Assembly (NCBI GenBank): GCA_002309795.1
Contig: DBXZ01000059.1
Coordinates: 1-8,929, forward strand
Source: Bacteroidales bacterium UBA1199
Lineage (GTDB): Bacteria; Bacteroidota; Bacteroidia; Bacteroidales; UBA932
Direction: 5' to 3'
Length of the DNA: 8,929 nt
Position 1 is the first letter of the stretch. The number at the start of each line of letters is the position of its first letter. Of the stretch, positions 1-5,776 are shown in pieces. The notes under the pieces were generated by a model. That model saw only the letters and a list, made by a program, of their open reading frames with translations. It was not told where the DNA came from and did not search any database. The translations under genes were made by a program, and so were the position numbers.

Positions 1-555
1 ATCGGAGCCATCATCGGCAAGGGCGGCGAGACCATCCAGCGCATCCAGAAAGAGACCGGCGCAGCCATCAATATCGATGAAGAACCCAACCCGAACGGCG
101 AGGGTACCGTCGGTGTCGTGGACATCGCTTCCAGCGACGCAGAGGCCATGCAGAAGGCACTCGACTGGATCAAGGGCATCTGCGCAGTTCCCGAAGTCGG
201 CGAGGTTTACCACGGCAAGGTCGTCTCCATCCTGGAGTTCGGCGCTTTCGTGGAGATTCTCCCGGGCAAGGAAGGCCTGCTTCATATCTCCGAGCTCGAC
301 TGGGCTAAGACGGAGAAGGTGGAGGATATCCTCAATGTCGGCGACGAGGTCGATGTCAAGCTGCTTGAGATCGACGCCAAGACCGGCAAGATGCGCCTGT
401 CCCGCCGTGCGCTTATCGAGAAGCCGGAAGGCTACGTGGAACCCGTCCGCAAACCGCGTAACGGCAACGGCAACGGCGGCGAACGCCCCGCAGGCCGCGG
501 CGACCGCAACGGTCACGGCCACGGCCGCGGCGACCACAAAGGTCCCCGCAAATAA
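1..555 (+). CDS. pnp: Polyribonucleotide nucleotidyltransferase (PNPase), C-terminal part
   Basis: This is the last 184 codons of PNPase, the phosphate-dependent 3'-5' exoribonuclease that acts in cytoplasmic mRNA decay; the 5' part lies outside the window. The fragment opens in the KH RNA-binding domain: the GXXG loop is visible as IGKGG at fragment residues 5-9, followed by ETIQRIQKETGAAINI. An S1 RNA-binding domain runs from about residue 67 (GEVYHGKVVSILEFGAFVEI) to about 140 (GKMRLSRRAL). KH followed by S1 at the C-terminus is the PNPase order. After the S1 domain comes a tail of about 40 residues rich in Gly, Asn, Arg and His (RNGNGNGG, GRGDRNGHGHGRGD), likely disordered and RNA-contacting. 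The reading frame is open to base 1, so no start is visible. The stop TAA at 553-555 is followed 13 nt later by a terminator. Identification is strong; only the role of the tail is inferred. Confidence 0.96.
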   Translation: MGAIIGKGGETIQRIQKETGAAINIDEEPNPNGEGTVGVVDIASSDAEAMQKALDWIKGICAVPEVGEVYHGKVVSILEFGAFVEILPGKEGLLHISELDWAKTEKVEDILNVGDEVDVKLLEIDAKTGKMRLSRRALIEKPEGYVEPVRKPRNGNGNGGERPAGRGDRNGHGHGRGDHKGPRK

Positions 556-568
556 AGCGTGAGCAAAC

Positions 569-601
569 AAAAAGCCCGGCGGATTCCGTCGGGCTTTTTT
601 T
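569..601. terminator. Intrinsic terminator, probably bidirectional, after pnp
   Basis: The arm GCCCGGCGG (574-582) pairs with CCGTCGGGC (586-594), with one G-U pair and an ATT loop. It is flanked by A5 on the left (569-573), which pairs with the T run on the right (595-601). The T7 tail ends plus-strand transcription of pnp. Read on the minus strand the A run becomes T5, so it can also end the convergent gene whose stop is at 619. Confidence 0.92.
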
Positions 602-618
602 GTTAGTAATGGCTATTA

Positions 619-894
619 CTACTTCTTTGCAAGGGCGGAGAGGCGGTCGCAGAGGCCGTCGAGACCCTGGATCAGGTCAACGCCGATCGCCTTGTAGTGT
701 GCCTTGACGGCCTTCTTGTCCGGGTGGTTCACGCGGTCAAAGAGGTTGTTGGCCAGTTCGCAGGCTTCGTCCATCAGCTTCTCGGCTTCTTCCGCCTTCT
801 TGTCGTCCGGATGGATCATCATGAAGAGGTAGCAGTCGTCGATAAAATCGCTGATGAGGAATTCAATATCCTTCTTAATAACTCTGAGGTTCAT
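619..894 (-). CDS. Conserved small protein of unknown function (91 aa)
   Basis: This 91-residue protein has no signal peptide or membrane segment and is probably cytoplasmic. It begins MNLRVIKKDIEFLISDFIDD and looks wholly helical, with many Asp, Glu and Lys residues. A central NHPDKKAVKAHYKAIG stretch is followed by a helix ending LDGLCDRLSALAKK. I recall similar short proteins starting M-N-x-x-V-I-K-K-D-I-E-F/Y in other Bacteroidales, annotated only as hypothetical; no function is known to me. The ATG at 894 is preferred because an A-rich unpaired leader (AATAAACACGGAAAAAT) sits directly upstream and a TATCTTTG promoter element lies just ahead of it, implying a short 5' UTR. It converges on pnp and shares that terminator. 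The plus-strand reading frames across it are shadows. It is a real gene with good confidence; its function is unknown. Confidence 0.85.
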   Translation of the reverse strand: MNLRVIKKDIEFLISDFIDDCYLFMMIHPDDKKAEEAEKLMDEACELANNLFDRVNHPDKKAVKAHYKAIGVDLIQGLDGLCDRLSALAKK

Positions 895-917
895 ATTTTT
901 CCGTGTTTATTTGTCGG

Positions 918-925
918 CAAAGATA
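918..925 (-). promoter_or_regulatory. Bacteroidetes -7 element (TATCTTTG) for the 619-894 gene
   Basis: Read on the minus strand this is TATCTTTG, an exact match to the Bacteroidetes primary-sigma -7 consensus TAnnTTTG. It lies 23 nt upstream of the ATG, which implies a leader of roughly 15-20 nt. No clear TTTG -33 box sits 19-21 nt further upstream, only a T-rich TTTTCTGG. Confidence 0.6.
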
Positions 926-936
926 GCAATTATTTC

Positions 937-967
937 TTGCTTTTTCGCCAGAAAACAGTTATCTTCG
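937..967 (+). promoter_or_regulatory. Weak candidate promoter for the small-ORF/lipoprotein cassette
   Basis: TTG at 937-939 is followed after 20 nt by TATCTTCG at 960-967, one base away from the TAnnTTTG consensus. Spacing agrees with the Bacteroidetes -33/-7 layout. If used, it gives a leader of about 180 nt to the ATG at 1151 that would contain the G8 tract and the hairpin. No better TAnnTTTG match is visible between 895 and 1150 on the plus strand. Confidence 0.3.
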
Positions 968-1021
968 TCGGCAATTGAAACAGCCGTGATGACTCATTTC
1001 AATTCAAATCTGCTTATAACC

Positions 1022-1073
1022 AAAGCACTTCCTGCATTCGGGGGGGGTATAACGCTCACTTAATCAGTGCTTT
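1022..1073. repeat. 8-bp perfect inverted repeat flanking a G8 tract
   Basis: AAAGCACT (1022-1029) and AGTGCTTT (1066-1073) are exact reverse complements separated by 36 nt. The interval contains the G8 run. It could be a long-loop hairpin in the leader or paired half-sites for a DNA-binding protein. Eight base pairs with so long a spacer can also arise by chance. Confidence 0.4.
1040..1047 (+). repeat. Homopolymeric G8 tract
   Basis: Eight consecutive G residues (preceded by TTC, followed by TATAAC) lie in non-coding DNA about 100 nt upstream of the small ORF and 245 nt upstream of the surface lipoprotein. It is the only such G run I noticed in the window. Poly-G tracts of this length can slip during replication, so it may vary between cells or read assemblies. 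Confidence 0.6.
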
Positions 1074-1086
1074 AGATAATCATTGC

Positions 1087-1111
1087 CGCGGACTTCGCAA
1101 GGAGTTCCGCG
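1087..1111 (+). other. Leader hairpin with GNRA tetraloop
   Basis: CGCGGA (1087-1092) pairs with TCCGCG (1106-1111). Inside, CTTC (1093-1096) pairs with GGAG (1101-1104) with one G-U pair and a single bulged T at 1105, capped by the GNRA loop GCAA. It is followed by TCTTTTGTGTG, an imperfect T-rich tract. It could be a weak terminator or attenuator, or a 5' UTR stabilising stem, 39 nt before the small-ORF start. Confidence 0.5.
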
Positions 1112-1150
1112 TCTTTTGTGTGTCCCAACCAATTCAAAACCCATAAGCTT

Positions 1151-1276
1151 ATGAAAGAAAAAGAATTGTACATATCACCCGAAACCGAGGTGGTGGAGAT
1201 TAAAGCGGAAGGCGTTATTTGCACCAGCGCTCCCGGTTTCCGGGACGGCGGCGATCTCGATGACGTATTAAATTAA
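1151..1276 (+). CDS. 41-aa small protein of the 'YxSPExEvxEIxxEGVxC' type preceding a surface lipoprotein
   Basis: The frame begins at ATG 1151, directly after the AT-rich CCATAAGCTT, and ends at TAA 1274-1276. The product starts MKEKELYISPETEVVEIKAE, continues GVICTSAPGFRDGGDLDDVLN and has a single Cys (residue 24). It has no signal peptide or membrane segment. From memory, short ORFs with this pattern (Tyr-x-Ser-Pro-Glu, then alternating Val/Ile-Glu, then EGVxCxS and a Gly/Asp-rich tail) occur in many Bacteroidales genomes, often just before fimbrillin-like lipoproteins. That recollection supports it as a real gene, but no function is known to me. It ends 15 nt before the lipoprotein start, so the two are probably co-transcribed. 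A leader-peptide role in translation coupling, or a secreted or modified peptide precursor, are both open possibilities. It is too short for ordinary ORF length cutoffs. Confidence 0.75.
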   Translation: MKEKELYISPETEVVEIKAEGVICTSAPGFRDGGDLDDVLN

Positions 1277-1277
1277 C

Positions 1278-1284
1278 GGAGGAG
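1278..1284 (+). promoter_or_regulatory. Strong Shine-Dalgarno (GGAGGAG) before the lipoprotein gene
   Basis: GGAGGAG lies 7 nt upstream of the ATG at 1292, an ideal anti-SD complement and spacing. The other complete gene starts in the window do not show one so strong (for example the guaB start is preceded by TATAACTGCGAT). It supports ATG 1292 as the start and suggests high or independent translation of the lipoprotein relative to the small ORF. Confidence 0.7.
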
Positions 1285-1291
1285 CAGAGTT

Positions 1292-2266
1292 ATGAAGAAA
1301 TTATTGGTATTGGCAGCCTTTGCTGCAATGCTGGTTTCCTGCCAGAAAGACAATAATCCCGCCTCCGAAGGCGTACCTATGAAACTCATCGCCGATATTG
1401 GCGAGATTACCCGAGTCACTTATGAACCCGACGGTAACGTACTGAAAGCTTCCTGGGAAGCCAGCGAAACCATTTCTGTGGTGACCCTGGATGGAAGCGG
1501 TAATCTTGTTTGCGTGGATAATTTCACCTCCACCGGTGCGGCCGGACGTGCAACGGCTGAATTTTCAGGTACTTTCAACGGCGGAGATTCGCCCGCAAAA
1601 GTGATAGTTATCTATCCCGCTTTAACCAATAACGGTGCGAATAAGTATGAATCGGCTCCTTACTATAACCATGCTGGCGCTGAGGTATCATTCCTGTATG
1701 GTGCCGAGGTTGGGAGTGAATTTATACAAGGTAGTTCCCATTCCCTCAAGCAAAACGCCGACAATGACGCCTCGCACCTTTGGAATTATTGTATTATGAG
1801 CGGTGTTGTCAACAAAGACGACATCAAGACAAACACCCTTAACGTTACTCTTTCCCACGAAATGATAGTGCTTAAGGTGACGGCTACTTTCCCGGCTTCC
1901 TTGAAAGGAAAACCGTTACAGTCAATGGTGATAGATTCATATGACAGCACGGATGCCGCAAAGGGTTGGTCCCGTTCCAGTTCCTGGGAATATCTTGATA
2001 TCCCAGGTAATCCTCTCTGTGGCAGAGGATCAGGGTATCGTTCGGATTGGAAGCTATATGCAAATAATATTACAATTCCCGATTCCGGAGTGGTGACATT
2101 GTATTTTGTCAATTTTACTCTCAACGACATGGAAGTTGGTGACAAACTGGTGTTCACCGCAACGGTTGACGACGTTGAATGCAACACGGCAACCAAGACG
2201 TTCACCGCTAACACATCCTTCGACAAGGGAAAGATGTATCGCGTATCGATCACGATACCCGAATAA
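1292..2266 (+). CDS. Fimbrillin-like (FimA/Mfa-type) surface lipoprotein
   Basis: This 324-residue protein is probably an outer-membrane surface lipoprotein or a subunit or accessory of a FimA/Mfa-type pilus. Residues 1-17 (MKKLLVLAAFAAMLVSC) form a type II signal peptide with lipobox LVSC and acylated Cys17. The acidic/polar QKDNN just after it fits the Bacteroidetes lipoprotein surface-export signal. Next comes a fimbrillin-style opening (ITRVTYEPDG, residues 39-48, then W55 and ETISVV), a FSGTF strand (91-95), a core segment LSHEMIVLKVTATFPA (187-202) and the usual ending FDKGKMYRVSITIPE (310-324). Length fits the family. In FimA-like pilins the acylated N-terminal segment is removed at an Arg by gingipain-like proteases before polymerisation; Arg41 is a conceivable site, but that is speculative. 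The codons are richer in A/T (ATA, TTA, AAT) than in the neighbouring genes, hinting at transfer or relaxed accessory status. It stands alone with the upstream small ORF; no anchor or tip subunits are seen nearby. Confidence 0.82.
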   Translation: MKKLLVLAAFAAMLVSCQKDNNPASEGVPMKLIADIGEITRVTYEPDGNVLKASWEASETISVVTLDGSGNLVCVDNFTSTGAAGRATAEFSGTFNGGDSPAKVIVIYPALTNNGANKYESAPYYNHAGAEVSFLYGAEVGSEFIQGSSHSLKQNADNDASHLWNYCIMSGVVNKDDIKTNTLNVTLSHEMIVLKVTATFPASLKGKPLQSMVIDSYDSTDAAKGWSRSSSWEYLDIPGNPLCGRGSGYRSDWKLYANNITIPDSGVVTLYFVNFTLNDMEVGDKLVFTATVDDVECNTATKTFTANTSFDKGKMYRVSITIPE

Positions 2267-2289
2267 CTCCCGAAAGACAGAATCAATCC

Positions 2290-2326
2290 CAGAGGATGAC
2301 CCCAACCGGCCATCCTCTGTTTTTTT
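2290..2326 (+). terminator. Intrinsic terminator after the lipoprotein gene
   Basis: CAGAGGATG (2290-2298) and CATCCTCTG (2311-2319) form a perfect 9-bp stem with a 12-nt loop, followed by T7 (2320-2326). It lies 23 nt after the lipoprotein stop and separates this cassette from the guaB operon. Confidence 0.93.
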
Positions 2327-2349
2327 GGATAAGGGCCGCGAATCTCTAA

Positions 2350-2381
2350 TTTGAGTCTGTCGATAATTTTTCGTAATTTTG
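2350..2381 (+). promoter_or_regulatory. Bacteroidetes promoter of the guaB operon
   Basis: TTTG at 2350-2353 (-33) and TAATTTTG at 2374-2381 (-7, TAnnTTTG) are separated by 20 nt, matching the Bacteroidetes primary-sigma consensus. A start near 2386-2388 would leave a leader of about 45 nt before the guaB ATG, with no visible operator or riboswitch-sized structure. Confidence 0.82.
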
Positions 2382-2430
2382 GCGGTTATATAATAAGTTG
2401 CCGTACTATAAACTTTAATATAACTGCGAT

Positions 2431-3531
2431 ATGTCCGATAGAATCATCAAAGAGGGACTCACTTACGACGATGTCCTTCTAATCCCCGCCCACAGCGACG
2501 TCCTGCCGCGCGAAGTGGATATCACCTCGCACTTCACGCGTGAAATCTCCCTCCGTCTCCCGATGGTCTCTTCCGCCATGGATACGGTGACCGACGCCCG
2601 CGTGGCGGAAGCATTTGCCCGCCTGGGCGGAATCGGTGTGATTCACAAGAACATGCCGCTCGACCAGCAGACGGCGCAGGTGGCGCAGGTCAAGGCCTGC
2701 ACCGACGAGGCCGGCCACTCGCTGCTCGTTGCCGCAGCCGTGGGGATCAATCCGCACAGCCTGGACAATATCGAAGCGCTGACCGGCGTCGGCGCGGATG
2801 CCGTGGTGCTCGACACGGCCCACGGCCATTCCCAGATGGTGCTCGACACCATCCGCAAGGCGCGCAAGGCCTTCCCGAAGATTCAGATCGTAGCCGGAAA
2901 TATCGCAACGGCCGACGCGGCCCGCGCCCTGCGCGACTGCGGCGTGGATGCCGTCAAGGTGGGTATCGGACCCGGCTCCATCTGCACCACGCGCATCATT
3001 GCCGGAATCGGCGTACCGCAGCTGACCGCCATCCTCGACACCGCCGAGGCACTGGAGGGGAGCGGCATCCCCATTATCGCAGACGGCGGCATCCGCTACT
3101 CCGGCGATATCGTCAAGGCGCTGGCCGCCGGAGCTTCCACCATCATGGCCGGTTCGCTCTTCGCCGGCACCGACGAAACCCCCGGCACCGTGATCGTGAT
3201 GAACGGCCAGAAATACAAGGCATACCGCGGCATGGGTTCGCTCGAGGCCATGCAGAAGGGTTCCAAGGACCGCTACTTCCAGGACATGGAGGCCGACATC
3301 AAGAAACTGGTGCCCGAAGGCGTGACGGCGCACGTGCCGTACCGCGGCCCGCTCGCCGACGTGGTCTACCAGCTGGTGGGCGGTATCCGTTCCGGCATGG
3401 GCTACTGCGGCGCCCGCACCATCCCCGAACTGCGCAACGCCAAGTTTATCAAGATCACCGCGGCCGGTATGGTGGAGAGCCATCCGCACGACCTGGCCGC
3501 CTTCTGTGAGGCTCCGAACTACAAACGCTGA
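2431..3531 (+). CDS. guaB: Inosine-5'-monophosphate dehydrogenase lacking the CBS (Bateman) module
   Basis: GuaB oxidises IMP to XMP with NAD+, the committed step of GMP synthesis, in the cytoplasm. The protein starts in typical IMPDH fashion ([19 protein letters not shown], residues 8-26) and keeps [11 protein letters not shown] (44-54) and [10 protein letters not shown] (66-75). The catalytic loop [11 protein letters not shown] (178-188) has Cys185, and [10 protein letters not shown] (217-226) is the phosphate site. The flap holds YRGMGS (265-270) and the RYF dyad (Arg281, Tyr282). The C-terminal ESHPHD (349-354) belongs to the K+ site. It is an IMPDH and not GMP reductase because it has the RYFQ flap and ESH segment. 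It is only 366 aa against about 490: the two CBS domains, normally between VKxxxxG and the AAVG strand, are absent, and [19 protein letters not shown] (residues 87-105) joins the halves directly. All catalytic landmarks remain, so it should be active but without Bateman-domain nucleotide control. It is first in a four-gene operon, and the next gene starts 3 nt after its TGA. Confidence 0.95.
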   Translation: MSDRIIKEGLTYDDVLLIPAHSDVLPREVDITSHFTREISLRLPMVSSAMDTVTDARVAEAFARLGGIGVIHKNMPLDQQTAQVAQVKACTDEAGHSLLVAAAVGINPHSLDNIEALTGVGADAVVLDTAHGHSQMVLDTIRKARKAFPKIQIVAGNIATADAARALRDCGVDAVKVGIGPGSICTTRIIAGIGVPQLTAILDTAEALEGSGIPIIADGGIRYSGDIVKALAAGASTIMAGSLFAGTDETPGTVIVMNGQKYKAYRGMGSLEAMQKGSKDRYFQDMEADIKKLVPEGVTAHVPYRGPLADVVYQLVGGIRSGMGYCGARTIPELRNAKFIKITAAGMVESHPHDLAAFCEAPNYKR

Positions 3532-3534
3532 CCG

Positions 3535-4410
3535 ATGAAAACGCTCCGCCGCCTCTTCGCCCTCCTTTGCGTGACCGCTTCGCTCAGCGCCTGCAACTTC
3601 GTGGAACGCATCTTCCACGACGCGGGCGACGACGCCGTGGCGCGCGTGGGCAGCGAGGTGCTCTACCGGAGCGACATCCGCAAGCTGATTCCGCAGGGCG
3701 TTCCGGCGGAAGACAGCATCCGGATGGTGCAGCAGTACATCAACACCTGGGCAAAGGGCAAACTGCTGATGCTCCAGGCGGAGGCCAACCTTTCCAAGGA
3801 GTCCAAGGACGTGAGCGCGGAGGTGGCCGAGTTCCGCCAGAACCTGCTCACCTTCCGCTACGAGAAACTCTATATCGAATCCCGGCTCGACACGTTGGTG
3901 ACCGACGAGGAGGCGATGGCCTACTACGAGGAACACAAGCCGCAGTTCACCTTCCCCTATTCGCTGGTCAAGGCGCGCATCATCCGAATCTCCAGGAAGT
4001 CGCCCTACTACGATATGATCAAGGACAGCTACCAGGCTGAAATCGATACGGATGTGGCCGACCTGGAGGAGATGTGCTACGCATCCGCGGAGAAGTACGT
4101 GGACTTCGGCAAAAACTGGGTGCCGGTGGCTACCTTCGCCAAGGAACTGGGCATGGAGACGGCCGCCTGCGAGGCGGAATTCGTGCGGGGACGCTCCTTT
4201 GAACGGGAGATCGACGGCCAGAACCACCTGGTCTATCTCCTGGGCCGGATTGCCCCGAACCAGCCCTCGCCGTTCGAATACAACGCAGAAAAGATCCGCG
4301 AACTGCTCTTGAGCAAGCGGAAACAGGAGCTTCTTGCATCTTTGGAACAAGAGTTGTTCGAAGATGCCAAGATCAATGGAAAACTGATTATTTACGACCA
4401 AGATGAATAG
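3535..4410 (+). CDS. SurA-N-like periplasmic lipoprotein (annotated as peptidylprolyl isomerase in relatives)
   Basis: This 291-residue protein begins with a lipoprotein signal peptide (MKTLRRLFALLCVTASLSAC, lipobox LSAC, Cys20). The residues after Cys20 (NFVERIFHD) include no strong export run, so a periplasm-facing membrane anchor is likely. Residues 34-121 (AVARVGSEVLYRSDIRKLIP, then helices up to LYIESRLDT) match the SurA/PrsA N-terminal chaperone fold, and 122-137 (VTDEEAMAYYEEHKPQF) continues that pattern. The middle (LVKARIIRISRKSPYYDMIK, 144-163) occupies the place of a parvulin domain but has no RHIL or GFH motif, so peptidyl-prolyl isomerase activity is doubtful. The C-terminus (ELLLSKRKQELLASLEQELF) is the helix that in SurA-type proteins packs back on the N-domain. 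It lies between guaB and the two-parvulin SurA-like gene and overlaps the latter by 8 nt, implying translational coupling and joint work on outer-membrane protein folding. The chaperone role is inferred from fold and context. Confidence 0.8.
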   Translation: MKTLRRLFALLCVTASLSACNFVERIFHDAGDDAVARVGSEVLYRSDIRKLIPQGVPAEDSIRMVQQYINTWAKGKLLMLQAEANLSKESKDVSAEVAEFRQNLLTFRYEKLYIESRLDTLVTDEEAMAYYEEHKPQFTFPYSLVKARIIRISRKSPYYDMIKDSYQAEIDTDVADLEEMCYASAEKYVDFGKNWVPVATFAKELGMETAACEAEFVRGRSFEREIDGQNHLVYLLGRIAPNQPSPFEYNAEKIRELLLSKRKQELLASLEQELFEDAKINGKLIIYDQDE

Positions 4411-5770
4411 ATTGTTCCGCACTTTGCTGCCGGCCGTGCTGTTCTGCCTGCCGTTGCTGCCGGCCCGTGCCCAGAAATATACCGACGGCCTCATAGACAA
4501 ATCCGTGGCTGTGATCGGCAACGACATGATCATGCTTTCGCAGCTGGAGTCCGAGGTCCAGATGATGCGGATGCGCGGCCAGGCCGCCGACCAGAAGGCC
4601 CGCTGCGAGATTCTGGAGACTATGCTCATCAACAAGCTCTTCTACGTGCAGGCCAAGAAAGACTCCCTGACCGTCAACGATGCTAACGTGGAACAGGTTT
4701 TGACCCAGCGTCTCGACGAGGCCTATTCCGCACTCGGCGGCGAGAAAGGGGTGGAGGAGTATTTCCACAAGCCGCTCTACAAACTCCGCATGGAGTGGAA
4801 AGAGGCCCTGAACGAGCAGGCGCTCATCCAGCAGAAGCAGCAGGCGGTCTCTACCGGCGGTGCCCGCGTGACCCCGGCCGACGTGGCGGACTATTACAAC
4901 GCTACGCCCAAGGAAGATCTTCCGGTGATTTCCACCCAGTACCGGCTCCGCCAGATTCTGGTCTATCCGGACCGCGAAACAGCCAACCTGGCTGTCAAGG
5001 AAAAGTTGCTGGGCCTGCGTGAACGCGTGCTCAACGGAGAAAAGTTCGCGACCCTGGCCCGCATCTATTCGCAGGATCCGGGCAGCGTGAGCAAGGGCGG
5101 CGAACTGGGTATGCTCTCGAAGACCGTCTTCTGGCCCGCCTTCTCCGACGCGGCGATGGCCCTCAAGGTGGGGCAGGTCTCGCAGATCGTGGAGACCCCC
5201 GACGGCTTCCACATCATCCAGCTGATTGCCCGCGAAGGCGACATGTTCAATGCGCGGCACATCCTGATCAAACCCACCTACACGACCCAGGACCGTATCC
5301 GGGCGTTCGACCGCCTCGACAGCATCCGCACCCTGATCGTCAAGGATTCGCTCGCTTTCGCCGATGCGGCGAAAACCTATTCGCAGGACCGTTCCACCAG
5401 CGTCTCCGGCGGCCTGCTGGCCGATCCCTACAGCGGCTCTTCCTATTTTGAGAAGGACCAGCTGAAGCCGGCCGACTATGCCGTCATCCGCAACATGAAG
5501 GAAGGGGATGTCTCCGAACCGTTCGAGTCGCTCGACAACGAGGGCCGCAACGGCAATACGGTCTACAAGATCATCTATCTCGAGAAGATTATCCCTTCGC
5601 ATACCGCCACGCTTGAAACCGACTACAACCAGCTGCTGGGCGCCGTCAACAACAAGCACGCGTCAGAGGCGATCGACAACTTCATCAAGACCAAGCAGAA
5701 GGAGACCCATATCTATATTGACCCGATGTTCCGGGGCTGCGACTTCCGGTACGAGGGCTGGGTCCGCTAA
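4403..5770 (+). CDS. surA: SurA-like periplasmic chaperone with two parvulin domains
   Basis: The product is a 455-residue periplasmic chaperone/peptidyl-prolyl isomerase that would escort outer-membrane proteins to the BAM complex. Residues 1-23 form a signal peptide (cleavage likely after ARA, before QKYTDG). A SurA N-domain covers about 25-150 (LIDKSVAVIGNDMIMLSQLE, then helices). Parvulin 1 spans about 180-277 (YRLRQILVYPD, YSQDPGSVSKGGELGML, TPDGFHIIQL). Parvulin 2 spans about 282-395 (NARHILIKP, YSQDRSTSVSGGLLAD, KEGDVSEPF). A C-terminal helix and the ending MFRGCDFRYEGWVR complete it; I recall such an FxxCDFxYxGW end in Bacteroidetes homologues. Each parvulin keeps only one of the two landmark histidines: domain 1 has Gln184 in place of the first His but His270, and domain 2 has His286 but no terminal GFH. 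It starts inside the previous gene (ATGAATAG overlap, 4403-4410) and the next gene follows 6 nt after its stop, so it is a core member of the operon. Confidence 0.88.
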   Translation: MNRLFRTLLPAVLFCLPLLPARAQKYTDGLIDKSVAVIGNDMIMLSQLESEVQMMRMRGQAADQKARCEILETMLINKLFYVQAKKDSLTVNDANVEQVLTQRLDEAYSALGGEKGVEEYFHKPLYKLRMEWKEALNEQALIQQKQQAVSTGGARVTPADVADYYNATPKEDLPVISTQYRLRQILVYPDRETANLAVKEKLLGLRERVLNGEKFATLARIYSQDPGSVSKGGELGMLSKTVFWPAFSDAAMALKVGQVSQIVETPDGFHIIQLIAREGDMFNARHILIKPTYTTQDRIRAFDRLDSIRTLIVKDSLAFADAAKTYSQDRSTSVSGGLLADPYSGSSYFEKDQLKPADYAVIRNMKEGDVSEPFESLDNEGRNGNTVYKIIYLEKIIPSHTATLETDYNQLLGAVNNKHASEAIDNFIKTKQKETHIYIDPMFRGCDFRYEGWVR

Positions 5771-5776
5771 TCCGTC

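Noticed and set aside
77..562. 161-codon plus-strand frame overlapping pnp
   Set aside because: The pnp frame carries unmistakable KH and S1 motifs; this frame is Arg/Ser/Ala noise.
1786..2313. 175-codon minus-strand frame opposite the fimbrillin-like gene
   Set aside because: It lacks a plausible start context and crosses the terminator; the sense gene has a lipobox, SD and family ending.
2054..2354. Short overlapping frames at the end of the lipoprotein gene
   Set aside because: They overlap the fimbrillin C-terminal motif and terminator and have no start signals.
2431..3531. GMP reductase (guaC) as an alternative identity because of the short, CBS-less length
   Set aside because: The flap reads KGSKDRYFQ and the C-terminus ESHPHD, both IMPDH features; the GMP reductase flap and end are absent.
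2479..4635. 718-codon minus-strand open frame across guaB and the next two genes
   Set aside because: It is antisense to three well-supported genes, has His/Val/Gly-rich composition typical of reversed G/C-ending codons, and shows no recognisable domain.
4388..5659. 423-codon minus-strand open frame opposite the SurA-like gene
   Set aside because: Same codon-bias shadow; the sense strand encodes clear parvulin motifs.
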